The notes under the pieces are model-generated. The model saw nothing but the letters and a program-made list of their open reading frames with translations. It made no database searches and had not been told where the DNA came from. Positions 26,971-34,704 of a stretch of 64,000 nt of DNA are shown piece by piece. The DNA lies in contig NZ_SNWQ01000004.1 in NCBI RefSeq assembly GCF_004361855.1, positions 351,678-415,677 of the forward strand. The letters run 5' to 3'. Position 1 is the first letter of the stretch; each line of letters opens with the position of its first letter. This DNA comes from Kribbella caucasensis (GTDB lineage Bacteria > Actinomycetota > Actinomycetes > Propionibacteriales > Kribbellaceae). A program made the position numbers and the translations under genes.

Positions 26971-28223
26971 TGGCTGTCACCACGTATCGGCGACGCTGGA
27001 CCCTGGACGACCGGGCGGAGTCGGTGTGGCACTCGCTGCCGGTCGACGTACCGCCTGACTGTCCGGGGTTGTTGGTCATGTTGACAGTGCCAGCTGTCGA
27101 GGGCGTGGTGATCGACCTCGGATGCGAGGGTGCTGATGGTTGGCGCGGTTGGTCGGGTGGTGCTCGGCAGACCTTTGCGATCACACCGTCCGATGCGACG
27201 CCTGGGTACTTGGCCGGCGAGTTGGAGGCGGGCACCTGGTGGGTCGTACTCGGTCTGCATCGTCTGCCGGTCGAAGGGGTTGAGCTGATCGTCGAGGCCG
27301 TCACTGGGCCGGTTTCGGTGGTTCCAGGGCTCGCGGAGTACGAGGCTGCCGCGGCCGCGGTCGCAGTACCGGCTCGGCCGCCGCGGCGCGAACTGCCCGC
27401 TGCCGATGGTCTGCGGTGGATCGCCGGGGACTTCCACGCCCACTCCTTGCATTCCGACGGCTCCACCCCGATCGCTAACCTCGCAGCGCTGGGCGTCGCC
27501 GCCGGCCTGGACGTCCTCGCCTGCACGGACCACAACACGTCGGCACACCACCGGGAGCTTCCGTCCGTCGGCTCGCGCTTCGGCATCGGTTTGATCCGCG
27601 GCCAGGAAGTCACCACCGAGTCCGGCCACGCGAACGCCTTCGGCCCCATCGGCAGCATCGACTTCCGCCGCCCCGCAGCCGAGTGGGTCGCCGAGGTGGA
27701 CCGCCGCGGCGGCCTGCTGTCGATCAACCACCCCCTCGGCGGCGACTGCTCCTGGCGCCAGCCACTCGGCGCGGCTCATCCCTCACTGGCCGAGATCTGG
27801 CACTCCTCCTGGCTCGACCGCCGCTGGGGTGGTCCCATCGCCTGGTGGGAAGCGTGGGGCCTCACCACGACCACCCCGATCAGCGGCAGCGACTGGCACA
27901 ACCCGTCGTCACTCAGCCCACCCGGCACCCCCACCACCTGGATCGCGATCGACGCCGCCGCCTCCACCCCCGACGAGTTGGTCACCGCCACCCTCGAAGC
28001 CCTGGCCGCCGGCCGCACCTCAATCTCCGCCGGCTACCTGGCCCCCGTACTCCTCCGCAACGGCGACGAATTCGTTGTCCTCGGCGCCCCCAACACCGTC
28101 CTGATCTCCCCTGACGGCACCCGCCACCCCATCCACACCCCCGCCGAGACCCTCCCCGCCGCTCACCGTGGCGGCCACACCTTGGTAGACCACACCGGCA
28201 ACTTCATAGCCCTCAGCAACTAG
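26970..28223 (+). CDS. PHP-domain metal-dependent phosphoesterase
   Basis: 417-aa protein translationally coupled (TGATG) to the transporter ATPase. Residues ~1-140 form a beta-rich domain of unknown role. The PHP domain begins at WIAGDFHAHSLHSDG (metal ligands HxH and the following His/Asp), continues with ACTDHNTSAHH and GQEVTTESGHANAFG, and has ISINHP-like LLSINHPLGG and SGSDWHNP. These are the trinuclear-metal motifs of PHP phosphoesterases. The gene order suggests it cleaves a phosphorylated compound or phosphodiester taken up by the importer, as glycerophosphodiesterases do beside UgpBAEC systems, but the substrate is an inference. No signal peptide, so cytoplasmic. Confidence 0.85.
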   Translation: MAVTTYRRRWTLDDRAESVWHSLPVDVPPDCPGLLVMLTVPAVEGVVIDLGCEGADGWRGWSGGARQTFAITPSDATPGYLAGELEAGTWWVVLGLHRLPVEGVELIVEAVTGPVSVVPGLAEYEAAAAAVAVPARPPRRELPAADGLRWIAGDFHAHSLHSDGSTPIANLAALGVAAGLDVLACTDHNTSAHHRELPSVGSRFGIGLIRGQEVTTESGHANAFGPIGSIDFRRPAAEWVAEVDRRGGLLSINHPLGGDCSWRQPLGAAHPSLAEIWHSSWLDRRWGGPIAWWEAWGLTTTTPISGSDWHNPSSLSPPGTPTTWIAIDAAASTPDELVTATLEALAAGRTSISAGYLAPVLLRNGDEFVVLGAPNTVLISPDGTRHPIHTPAETLPAAHRGGHTLVDHTGNFIALSN

Positions 28224-28310
28224 CCCCCTCCACACCTGAACCAGCGCCGACCGCACGTGTACCGAGTGCAGGTAGTCGGCGGGACTGAGGTTGTTGATAT
28301 TTGATCTGAC

Positions 28311-28931
28311 TCAGTCGAAGAGCCAGCCGTTGCGTTCGGCGATGGTGATGGCGTCGGCCCGGGTGCGAGCGCCGGTCTTGCCGATGGCGGACCAGAGTCG
28401 GTTGCGGACCAGGCGTTCGGAGACGTCGAGCTTCTGCGCCATCGTGGCGACGGAACCACCTTCGCGGGCCGCGCGCAGGGTATCCGTCTCGCCTCTGTCC
28501 AAAGGAGTTTCGGTATAGGTCAACGTCTCGGCGGCCAGGTTGGCGTCGACGACCCGAAGCCCGAGGTGCACCCGGCGTACCGCGTCGGCGAGCTGCGGTA
28601 CCGGGCTGGTCTTCAGGGCGATCCCCTTCGCACCCGCTTCCAGACCGCGCCGGAGGTGTCCGGGCCGACCGTACGTGGTCAGCATGACGACGCGGCACTC
28701 GGGCATCGACGTCCGCAGCTCGGTCGTCACGTTGATGCTGTCGTACCCCGGCCCGTCGGCGTCCACGAGAGCGATGTTGGCGCGATGTCGTTTCGCGGCT
28801 CCCACCACATCCTCGGTGCGTGCCAGTTCGGCGACTATCTCCAGATCTCGCTCGCGTTCCAGACCGCTTCTGAGAACGCCGCGACTGAGGATCTGGTCGT
28901 CGACCAGCAGCAGCCGGATGCGGTCGGGCAA
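28311..28931 (-). CDS. LuxR/NarL-family response regulator
   Basis: Two-domain DNA-binding response regulator (206 aa from the TTG at 28931, which has GGAGG five bases upstream). Receiver: LLLVDDQ with acidic pair, ALVDADGPGYDS with the likely phosphoacceptor Asp, and Lys in GIALKTSPVPQLADAVRR. The output is a C-terminal helix-turn-helix (MAQKLDVSERLVRNRLWSAIGKTGARTRADA) of the LuxR type, with a slightly unusual recognition helix. No histidine kinase is adjacent (orphan). The longer frame to 29144 has no good ribosome site. Convergent with the PHP gene. Confidence 0.82.
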   Translation of the reverse strand: MPDRIRLLLVDDQILSRGVLRSGLERERDLEIVAELARTEDVVGAAKRHRANIALVDADGPGYDSINVTTELRTSMPECRVVMLTTYGRPGHLRRGLEAGAKGIALKTSPVPQLADAVRRVHLGLRVVDANLAAETLTYTETPLDRGETDTLRAAREGGSVATMAQKLDVSERLVRNRLWSAIGKTGARTRADAITIAERNGWLFD

Positions 28932-29269
28932 ACGAGCCTCCGGGGTGACCGTCCGGGCGCCGGGGAAGTGCGTCCGGGAGGGATGAGAGCAGGACTTCGG
29001 TTGACGATGATGGAGCCGCACCACATGTCCCGTCCACATCAACGCGGTATCTCTACCAGATTGCGACCAGATCGCGACCCAACACCCCGACAGGTCCACA
29101 ACCCCCACCGACGTAGGACGTGTCCACCCGGCTCTGTACCCCAACCCCCTCCCACAATCCGGCGCGAAAGCAACTATCCAGGCAACAGCAGACCAACCAC
29201 GCGTACCGGTGCTTAGGGTGCGTGGGCTGCTCCGCCGACGCGGATGCTGAACCGTTGACCGGCGTTGGG

Positions 29270-29743
29270 TTACTGCAGGCGATCAAGGAGCCAGCGGGGT
29301 CCTGCGGCGGTGGCGCCGAGGGCTTCTACCCGTGCGCGGAGGGCTCGGTCGGCGGTGACCACGGAGATCGGGCGACCCTGGTGTTCGTCGGCAGCGGCAC
29401 GGACGACGTCGACGATGGTGTCGTCGCCTGAACCGGATGCCAGGACGATGTCCAGCTCGCCGTACGGCTGGTCAGGCGAGCCGGCGCTTGGCGGCCTGCC
29501 GACGGCTGGAGGGCCGGCGGCAGATGGACGGTCGGCGGCGGTCGGAGGGTTGGCGGCGGCTCGGGCGGCTCCTTCGAGGATGACGGTGATATCGGCGTGA
29601 GTGTCGGGGTGCTGCTGGTACACGGTCAGGCTGGTCAGGAGGCGGCGAGCCGCGCCGGCCCGGTCGCGCCACCAGCCGTCGGGCCGCGAGCCGATCACGT
29701 TCGCCGCGTCGACCACGATCAGGTGGAGGTCGTTATCCGTCAT
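29270..29743 (-). CDS. NYN/PIN-like putative ribonuclease coupled to tad genes
   Basis: 157-residue protein with the NYN (PIN-like) nuclease pattern: LIVVDAANVIG at the N-terminus (first catalytic Asp and Asn), an acidic centre DDTIVDVVRAAADEH and VVTADRALRARVEALG near the end. A Pro/Ala-rich linker (~70-95) is inserted. The ATG at 29743 lies inside the upstream tadE-like gene (overlap of 11 bases), so it is translated with the secretion locus. Similar proteins are seen at the end of actinobacterial tad loci, but their role is unknown. RNase activity is inferred from the fold only. Confidence 0.65.
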   Translation of the reverse strand: MTDNDLHLIVVDAANVIGSRPDGWWRDRAGAARRLLTSLTVYQQHPDTHADITVILEGAARAAANPPTAADRPSAAGPPAVGRPPSAGSPDQPYGELDIVLASGSGDDTIVDVVRAAADEHQGRPISVVTADRALRARVEALGATAAGPRWLLDRLQ

Positions 29744-30158
29744 CTGCCCAGTCTGCTCCACCAGGATCCGCCGCGATCTCGGTCACTGGGCCGGCGCGTG
29801 AGTTGGTGTGGATGGTGGGCGTCCCTAGGGCACCTAGGCGGAGGTGTACGGCGACCGTGAGGCTGACCACTTCTCCGTTGACGGCACATTGGGTTACCTC
29901 GGCGTGGTGGACCGTGGCGATCTCGCGGGCCGTCTTACAGGCGTCTGGGTCGCCGGATTGGATCGCTTGGGCGGCGCTGAGGGCGGCGAGGTCAGCGGCG
30001 GTGTTGGCTCTGTGGGAACCGAGTGAGACGACGATCCAGGGGACGGCGAGAAGGCCGGCGCCGAGGAACGCGAGGGCTACCCAGAGCATGAGCAGCGTGC
30101 CCGCGCCGCGCTCGTTGCGAACGCGATGACGGTGTCGCTGCCTGAGGTAGTGGGTCAT
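29733..30158 (-). CDS. TadE/TadG-like pseudopilin (helicase/secretion neighbourhood)
   Basis: 141-aa protein with a basic leader, the type IV-like start NERGAGTLLMLWVALAFLGAGLLAVPW and one hydrophobic helix, then a small domain with paired Cys (DACKTAREI... VTQCAVNGE). It fits the actinobacterial helicase/secretion neighbourhood TadE-like family. Unlike the pilin and TadE genes nearby, it lacks Glu at +5 after the Gly cleavage site. Its start overlaps the TadE stop by four bases (ATGA). Confidence 0.78.
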   Translation of the reverse strand: MTHYLRQRHRHRVRNERGAGTLLMLWVALAFLGAGLLAVPWIVVSLGSHRANTAADLAALSAAQAIQSGDPDACKTAREIATVHHAEVTQCAVNGEVVSLTVAVHLRLGALGTPTIHTNSRAGPVTEIAADPGGADWADDG

Positions 30159-30628
30159 GGGAGTTGGTCCTCACCTGGTTCGCTGCGGATGGTTGCTTTG
30201 GCTTCGACGGGGATTGCGGGGAGCTGCTTGAAGAGGGGCCAGTCGGGCGTCTTGCTGGTGGTGACGGTGACGTGGATGTAGTCGCCATCGCGGGTGATCT
30301 CGACCAGGGCGCCTGGTGGTGCGGCCCGTTCGCCGATTGATCGGGCGGCCTCGGGGGACTCGCCGCGGGCGACCGCGCGGGCAACATCGCGGGCTGCGTC
30401 CACGCTGCGGACGTTCGCCGTCACGACGCCGACGACCCAGAAGCCGAACACGATTGTTGCCATCAGCATCGGTAAGAGGATCGCCACCTCCGCGGTGACG
30501 GTGCCCTCCTCGGCGCGGCGGCGTCCTCCTTGACGGGCCCGACCTCCTCCGTGACAGGCGCGACGTTCTCCGCCACGTGCCCAACGGCCTCCGCGACGCG
30601 CCCCGTGTGTTTCTTGCTTGCGGTTCAT
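30155..30628 (-). CDS. tadE: TadE family pseudopilin
   Basis: 157 aa. A long Arg/Gly-rich leader (~40 residues) precedes EEGTVTAEVAILLPMLM, which is a prepilin peptidase-like site: Gly followed by five residues with Glu at +5, then the hydrophobic helix. The C-terminal part (VEITRDGDYIHVTVTTSK) is a small beta-rich domain as in TadE. GGAGG lies seven bases before the ATG. Minor pilin of the Flp/tad apparatus. Confidence 0.82.
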   Translation of the reverse strand: MNRKQETHGARRGGRWARGGERRACHGGGRARQGGRRRAEEGTVTAEVAILLPMLMATIVFGFWVVGVVTANVRSVDAARDVARAVARGESPEAARSIGERAAPPGALVEITRDGDYIHVTVTTSKTPDWPLFKQLPAIPVEAKATIRSEPGEDQLP

Positions 30629-30700
30629 CTCATCGCCTCCGTTCGCGGCGACTGCCCGGCCGCGCGGTGAGGGGCCGCGCGGCCGGAGTCGCTGGGCATG

Positions 30701-30907
30701 TCAGACCTGGACGCCGTCTACGCCGGCGGCCTGGAGAGCCCAGTTGATGATTGCCTTCAGCACCGAGATCATCGCTTCGGACTTGAGCAGCGCGATCAGG
30801 ATGCCGCTGAACCCGCAGGCCGCGGCCAGAGTGACCGCATACTCGGCGGTGATGGCGCCGCGCTCGGTGCGCCGGCGACGGGATACGGGGACGAGGACCT
30901 TGGACAT
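30701..30907 (-). CDS. DUF4244 Flp-like pilin
   Basis: Short (68 aa) major pilin candidate: basic leader SRRRRTERG, cleavage after Gly, then AITAEYAVTLAAACGFSG with Glu at +5 and a hydrophobic helix. Actinobacterial DUF4244 proteins occupy this place in tad loci. The ATG at 30907 has GGGAGG eight bases upstream, favouring it over the frame's first start at 30961. Confidence 0.85.
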   Translation of the reverse strand: MSKVLVPVSRRRRTERGAITAEYAVTLAAACGFSGILIALLKSEAMISVLKAIINWALQAAGVDGVQV

Positions 30908-31013
30908 TTGCCGAACCTCCCGGTCTGCCATCCCGGCCAGTCCGGAACGGCTTACTGACAAGGTGCAGTCGGAAATGCCCTTGTGCAGAAGGAGATTTCG
31001 AACCTGGGGACAA

Positions 31014-31847
31014 CTATCGGCCGAGCGAATCCAAGCGGGACAGGTGATCCGCCGTCAGCCGAAGAAGCCCAGCCCGGACGTTCTCGTCGAGATGAGCCGC
31101 CGAACTGGTGCCGGGGATCGGAACCACCGCAGGTGAGCGATGCAGCAGCCAGGCCAGCGAAACCTGGGCCGGTGTGGCGTCGAGCTCGGCCGCGATCTTG
31201 GTCAGCAGCGATGAGGTCGCGTGGCCACCATTCGCGATGGGAAGCCAAGGAATAAAGGCGATTCCCTCAGCGGTGCAGTAGTCGAGGACCTCGTCGTGCT
31301 CGCGATCGGTGAGGTTGTAGCGATTCTGCACACTGACGACCTCAATCTGCCGGCGAGCCTCCTCCAGTTGAGCAACCGTGACCTCGGACAGTCCGAGGTG
31401 ACGCACCTTGCCCTCTGCTTGCAGCTGGGCCAGTGCACCCAACTGATCGGCCATCGGGACCTTGGGGTCGAGACGATGGAGCTGGAGCAGATCGATCCGG
31501 TCGAGGTTCAGTCTGCGCAGACAGAGCTCGGCGGCCTGGCGCAAGTACTCCGGCCGGCCGAGCGGGATCCACTCGCCCGGCGACGGACGGGTGTGACCGA
31601 TCTTCGTCGCGATCACCAACCCGTCGGCATACGGATGAAGGGCTTCGGCGAGCAGTTCTTCGTTGGCCCCGATGCCGTAGGCGTCGGCGGTGTCGATGAA
31701 GTCGACGCCGAGTTCGACCGCTCGGCGGGCTACCCGGATCGCGTCGGCGCGGTCGGCGTACGGGCGATAGCCGGTCAGCCGCATCGCGCCGAAGCCGAGG
31801 CGGTGCACGTTCAGTTCGCCGATCTTCAGGGTGGCTTGGAAGTCCAT
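31014..31847 (-). CDS. Aldo/keto reductase
   Basis: NADPH-dependent oxidoreductase (277 aa) with an (alpha/beta)8 fold. The catalytic tetrad is visible: Asp and Tyr in DFIDTADAYG, Lys in ATKIG and His in LLQLHRLD. Coenzyme-binding residues lie in PIPGTSSAAHLDENV. Closest in style to AKR family 13/YghZ-like enzymes. It stands between tadC and the pilin gene in the same direction and diverges from an ArsR-like regulator across a 22-base palindrome, so it belongs to that regulator, not the tad system. Substrate unknown. Confidence 0.88.
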   Translation of the reverse strand: MDFQATLKIGELNVHRLGFGAMRLTGYRPYADRADAIRVARRAVELGVDFIDTADAYGIGANEELLAEALHPYADGLVIATKIGHTRPSPGEWIPLGRPEYLRQAAELCLRRLNLDRIDLLQLHRLDPKVPMADQLGALAQLQAEGKVRHLGLSEVTVAQLEEARRQIEVVSVQNRYNLTDREHDEVLDYCTAEGIAFIPWLPIANGGHATSSLLTKIAAELDATPAQVSLAWLLHRSPAVVPIPGTSSAAHLDENVRAGLLRLTADHLSRLDSLGR

Positions 31848-31934
31848 GGTGATCCTCTCCTCGGGGCCGCGCGGCGACGGGAGCCACGCCGCCCATACCC
31901 GGCCATCGTCGGAGCCGGACCGATGGTCCGGAAT

Positions 31935-31956
31935 TGATTTAGGCTGAGCTAAATCA
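31935..31956. promoter_or_regulatory. 22-base palindromic operator between aldo/keto reductase and ArsR-like regulator
   Basis: Arms TGATTTAG (31935-31942) and CTAAATCA (31949-31956) are perfect with a six-base centre. The site is AT-rich and lies 18 bases before the regulator ATG and 88 bases from the reductase start, fitting repression of both genes by the adjacent ArsR-like protein. Confidence 0.65.
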
Positions 31957-31973
31957 TCATCGGAGGACGGCAG

Positions 31974-33050
31974 ATGCTGACAATCAGCTTCACGGTCGAG
32001 GATCTGGCGCGGACACGGCTGGCGATCTCACCGCTCTGGGAGGTCGTCGCCAGCATCCGGCTGCTGAAGACACCCCGGGCTCACCGGTTTCACTCGGGGT
32101 GGGCCGAGAGCACGAAGACACGGCTGGGCCAAGCCGGGGTCGAGCTCGGGTTGCTGTTCGATCTGGTCGATCCGCGGGTTTGGTACGTGGCGGATTTCCT
32201 CACTCCGCCGCCGCAGAGTCCGTTGCCGGATCTCATGACAGACCTGGCCGCGCTACGGCGAGTGCCGGGTCACCAGGTTCGCGCCGATCTCGACGTACTG
32301 GCCTACGCGCGTCGGAATCCGATCGGGTCGTTGGAAGACGCGACAATTCCGAGACGCCTCCAACGGGCCAGACCCGGGGAACTGCCGTCTGCTGCCATTG
32401 TCGACCTGTACGACGATCCGGTGGCGGGCGTGGATCGGCTGGCCGGTGAGTTGACGGCGTACTGGGAGCTGGCGATCGCGCCGTACTGGGGGCGGATCCG
32501 GGCGTTGCTGGAGGGGGACGTGTTGTATCGCGGGCGGCGGTTCGCGCAGGCGGGACCGGCTGGGTTGTTCGATGATCTCGCGGAGTCGGTGAGGTGGCGG
32601 GCGGGGGCGCTGCATATCCGGCATCGGCGGTTCAAGGGGGTGCGGCAGCTGGCCGGGGAGGGGTTGCTGTTGACGCCGTCCGCGTTTGTGTGGCCGACGG
32701 TGTACTCGAGCACGATTCCGCCGTGGCAGCCGACGCTGACCTATCCGGCTCGCGGGATCGGCACGCTGTGGGAGGCAGGCCGGGCCGGCACCGGGGTTGG
32801 GGGCGGTGGGGTGGTGGGGGTGTTGGGGCGGTCGCGGGCTGCGATTCTGGGGCGGCTGGATGGGCCGCGGTCGACGACAGAACTGGCGGAGTTGGTGGGG
32901 CTTACGGCGGGTGGGGTGTCGCAGCATCTGGGGGTGTTGCGGGCGGGTGGGCTGGTGACTGCGCACCGGGTTGGGCGCGTCGTTCTGTATGCGCGGACGA
33001 GTGTGGCGGAGGTGCTGCTGGCTGCGGGCTCGGAGTCGTCAGCGGGATAG
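31974..33050 (+). CDS. ArsR/HTH_20 family transcriptional regulator with N-terminal DUF5937-like domain
   Basis: 358-aa regulator. The N-terminal ~240 residues (LTISFTVEDLARTRLAISPLWEVV) match a family seen in actinobacterial ArsR-like proteins (DUF5937). The C-terminal winged helix contains TTELAELVGLTAGGVSQHLGVLRAGGLV and RVVLYART. It probably represses itself and the divergent aldo/keto reductase through the palindrome upstream. GGAGGA lies six bases before the ATG. Its 3' end overlaps the convergent tadC by 12 bases. Confidence 0.85.
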   Translation: MLTISFTVEDLARTRLAISPLWEVVASIRLLKTPRAHRFHSGWAESTKTRLGQAGVELGLLFDLVDPRVWYVADFLTPPPQSPLPDLMTDLAALRRVPGHQVRADLDVLAYARRNPIGSLEDATIPRRLQRARPGELPSAAIVDLYDDPVAGVDRLAGELTAYWELAIAPYWGRIRALLEGDVLYRGRRFAQAGPAGLFDDLAESVRWRAGALHIRHRRFKGVRQLAGEGLLLTPSAFVWPTVYSSTIPPWQPTLTYPARGIGTLWEAGRAGTGVGGGGVVGVLGRSRAAILGRLDGPRSTTELAELVGLTAGGVSQHLGVLRAGGLVTAHRVGRVVLYARTSVAEVLLAAGSESSAG

Positions 33051-33797
33051 GCCCGGGATCGTGGTCTCCAGGGTGTGGGCGATGGTGGGGACGATGCCGA
33101 GCAGGATGAACGCCGGGAGGAAGCAGAGGCCCAAGGGGAGAACGGCACGGGTTTCCACTGTGCGGGCTTGGGTTTCCATCGTCCATCGGTGGGCTTGGCG
33201 GGTGTCGTCGGCTTGGAGCTCGAGGGTCTTGGCCAGTGGGGCGCCGGAGTCGAGGGCTCGGCGGACGGCACGGGCGAAGGGCGCGCAGGGTGGTTCGTCG
33301 AGGAGGGCCGACCAGGCGTCGGTGGGGCCGACGCCGAGGGCCAGGCGGCGTTCTACTTCGGCCAGGAGGTCGGCGAGTGGGCCGTCGAGAGCTCGGCTGA
33401 CTGTTCCTACTGCTGCTTGGGGTGGGCGGCCGGCTCGTAGGCAGGCAGCGAGGAGGTCGACTGCGAGTGGGAGGTCGGCGGAGATTTGGGCTTTGCGGCG
33501 GCGGACTGCGGCGGGTTCGAGTCTGCTGAGCGCGAGGGGGATGAAGTAGTACGCAGCTGCTGCGGCTAGCGCGCCGAGTGGAAGGCCGAATAGGAGCAGA
33601 CCGCAGATGGCGCAGGCGGTGGCGACCAATCGGTGGTTGCGGGGTACGGCTGCTGACTTGCGGAGGCCGGTGGGTAGCTGCAGACGGGTTGCAGGACTTC
33701 GCTTGCGACCGAGACGGCGTGGACCAGGTCTGCCGGGTAAGAGAAGAGCAATCGCGAGCCCGGCGGCGAGTGCGGCAGGTAGCGCGGAAGTAGACAA
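33039..33797 (-). CDS. tadC: TadC-like type II secretion system F protein
   Basis: Membrane platform protein (252 aa) of the Flp/tad apparatus. A T2SSF domain spans ~90-220 (DLPLAVDLLAACLRAGRPP; RRLALGVGPTDAWSALL) with hydrophobic helices near the start, at ~60-85 and at the C-terminus (VLPLGLCFLPAFILLGIVP). Works with TadB and the TadA ATPase to assemble the pilin. Separated from the pilin gene by the reductase/regulator insertion. Confidence 0.87.
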   Translation of the reverse strand: MSTSALPAALAAGLAIALLLPGRPGPRRLGRKRSPATRLQLPTGLRKSAAVPRNHRLVATACAICGLLLFGLPLGALAAAAAYYFIPLALSRLEPAAVRRRKAQISADLPLAVDLLAACLRAGRPPQAAVGTVSRALDGPLADLLAEVERRLALGVGPTDAWSALLDEPPCAPFARAVRRALDSGAPLAKTLELQADDTRQAHRWTMETQARTVETRAVLPLGLCFLPAFILLGIVPTIAHTLETTIPGLSR

Positions 33798-33845
33798 GGT
33801 CGTCTCCAGACAGGTCAGCGGTCGGGGGCCTCGGGGCAGGGTGGG

Positions 33846-34670
33846 TTAGCGGAGGGTGGCTAGGTGGTTGGTCCAGTGGAGGCCGGTGGTGGCTAGGGCC
33901 AGGCCGAGGGTCAGACAGAGGTAGCCGGGTGGGGTGGTGGTGAGGAAGGTGAGAGGGTCGGCGCCTAGGGTGTAGCCGAGAGCGGTGCCGAAGAGGGGCA
34001 GGATCGCCAGCAGGCGGGCGGTGGTGCGGGCACCGGCCAGGTTGGTGGTGATTTGGCGGCGGATGGCTTCGTCGGAGCGGAGGGTGGTGGAGAGGCGTTC
34101 GGTGGTGGCAGCGAGGGAGGCACCGGACTCTTCGGCTACTTGCCAGGCTGCGGAGAGGGACTTGAGCGACTCGGCGCCTGGGGATTCGGCGGCCAGGTCC
34201 AGGACTGCGGGTACGTCGCCGCCCAAGCGTGCCGCGGTGGCGGCAGGGGTCAGGTCGGGGCAGATGGTGGCGGCGCCTTCGAGGGCTTCGGCGGGAGGGC
34301 GGCCTGCGGTGAGGTCGGCGGATAGGACGTCGCAGGCTTCGATGATCTGGGTCCTGCGCTGAGTTGCCAGGGCGCGGTGTCGGGCGGCGGATCGCTGGGT
34401 GGTGATCACGGCGACGATCGCGCCGACGGCCAGGGCGGAGACGACCAACTGCAGGCCGAGGGACAGGCCGATGGCCAGAGCGATGATGATGGCGGCGGCC
34501 ACTACCTGGAGGCGGCGCTTGGCGGAGCCGGCGAACGCGGCGGCGCCGCGGGATGGGCGTCGGGTTGGGGTCGAGGCGGCAGCCAGACGGTGTAGTCCTC
34601 GGCCTCGGGGCGGTATGAGTGCCAGCACTGCTACGAGAACCATCAGGGCGGCGAGGAAGCGAGCGTTCAT
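33846..34670 (-). CDS. tadB: TadB-like type II secretion system F protein
   Basis: 274-aa platform membrane protein, paralogous to TadC. Features: N-terminal helix, TM pair near 55-90 (VVAAAIIIALAIGLSLGLQLVVSALAVGAIVAVI), central T2SSF domain (EACDVLSADLTAGRPPAEALEG; SLSAAWQVAEESGASLAATTERL) and two C-terminal helices. Lies 34 bases after tadA and 48 bases before tadC, all one direction. Confidence 0.85.
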   Translation of the reverse strand: MNARFLAALMVLVAVLALIPPRGRGLHRLAAASTPTRRPSRGAAAFAGSAKRRLQVVAAAIIIALAIGLSLGLQLVVSALAVGAIVAVITTQRSAARHRALATQRRTQIIEACDVLSADLTAGRPPAEALEGAATICPDLTPAATAARLGGDVPAVLDLAAESPGAESLKSLSAAWQVAEESGASLAATTERLSTTLRSDEAIRRQITTNLAGARTTARLLAILPLFGTALGYTLGADPLTFLTTTPPGYLCLTLGLALATTGLHWTNHLATLR

Positions 34671-34704
34671 GCGGCACTCACCCGGCGCCGAGGACGGTGG
34701 GCGT

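Noticed and set aside
28244..28281. CGCCGAC/GTCGGCG inverted repeat between the convergent PHP and LuxR genes
   Set aside because: Seven-base stem with a 23-base loop is too weak to call a terminator.
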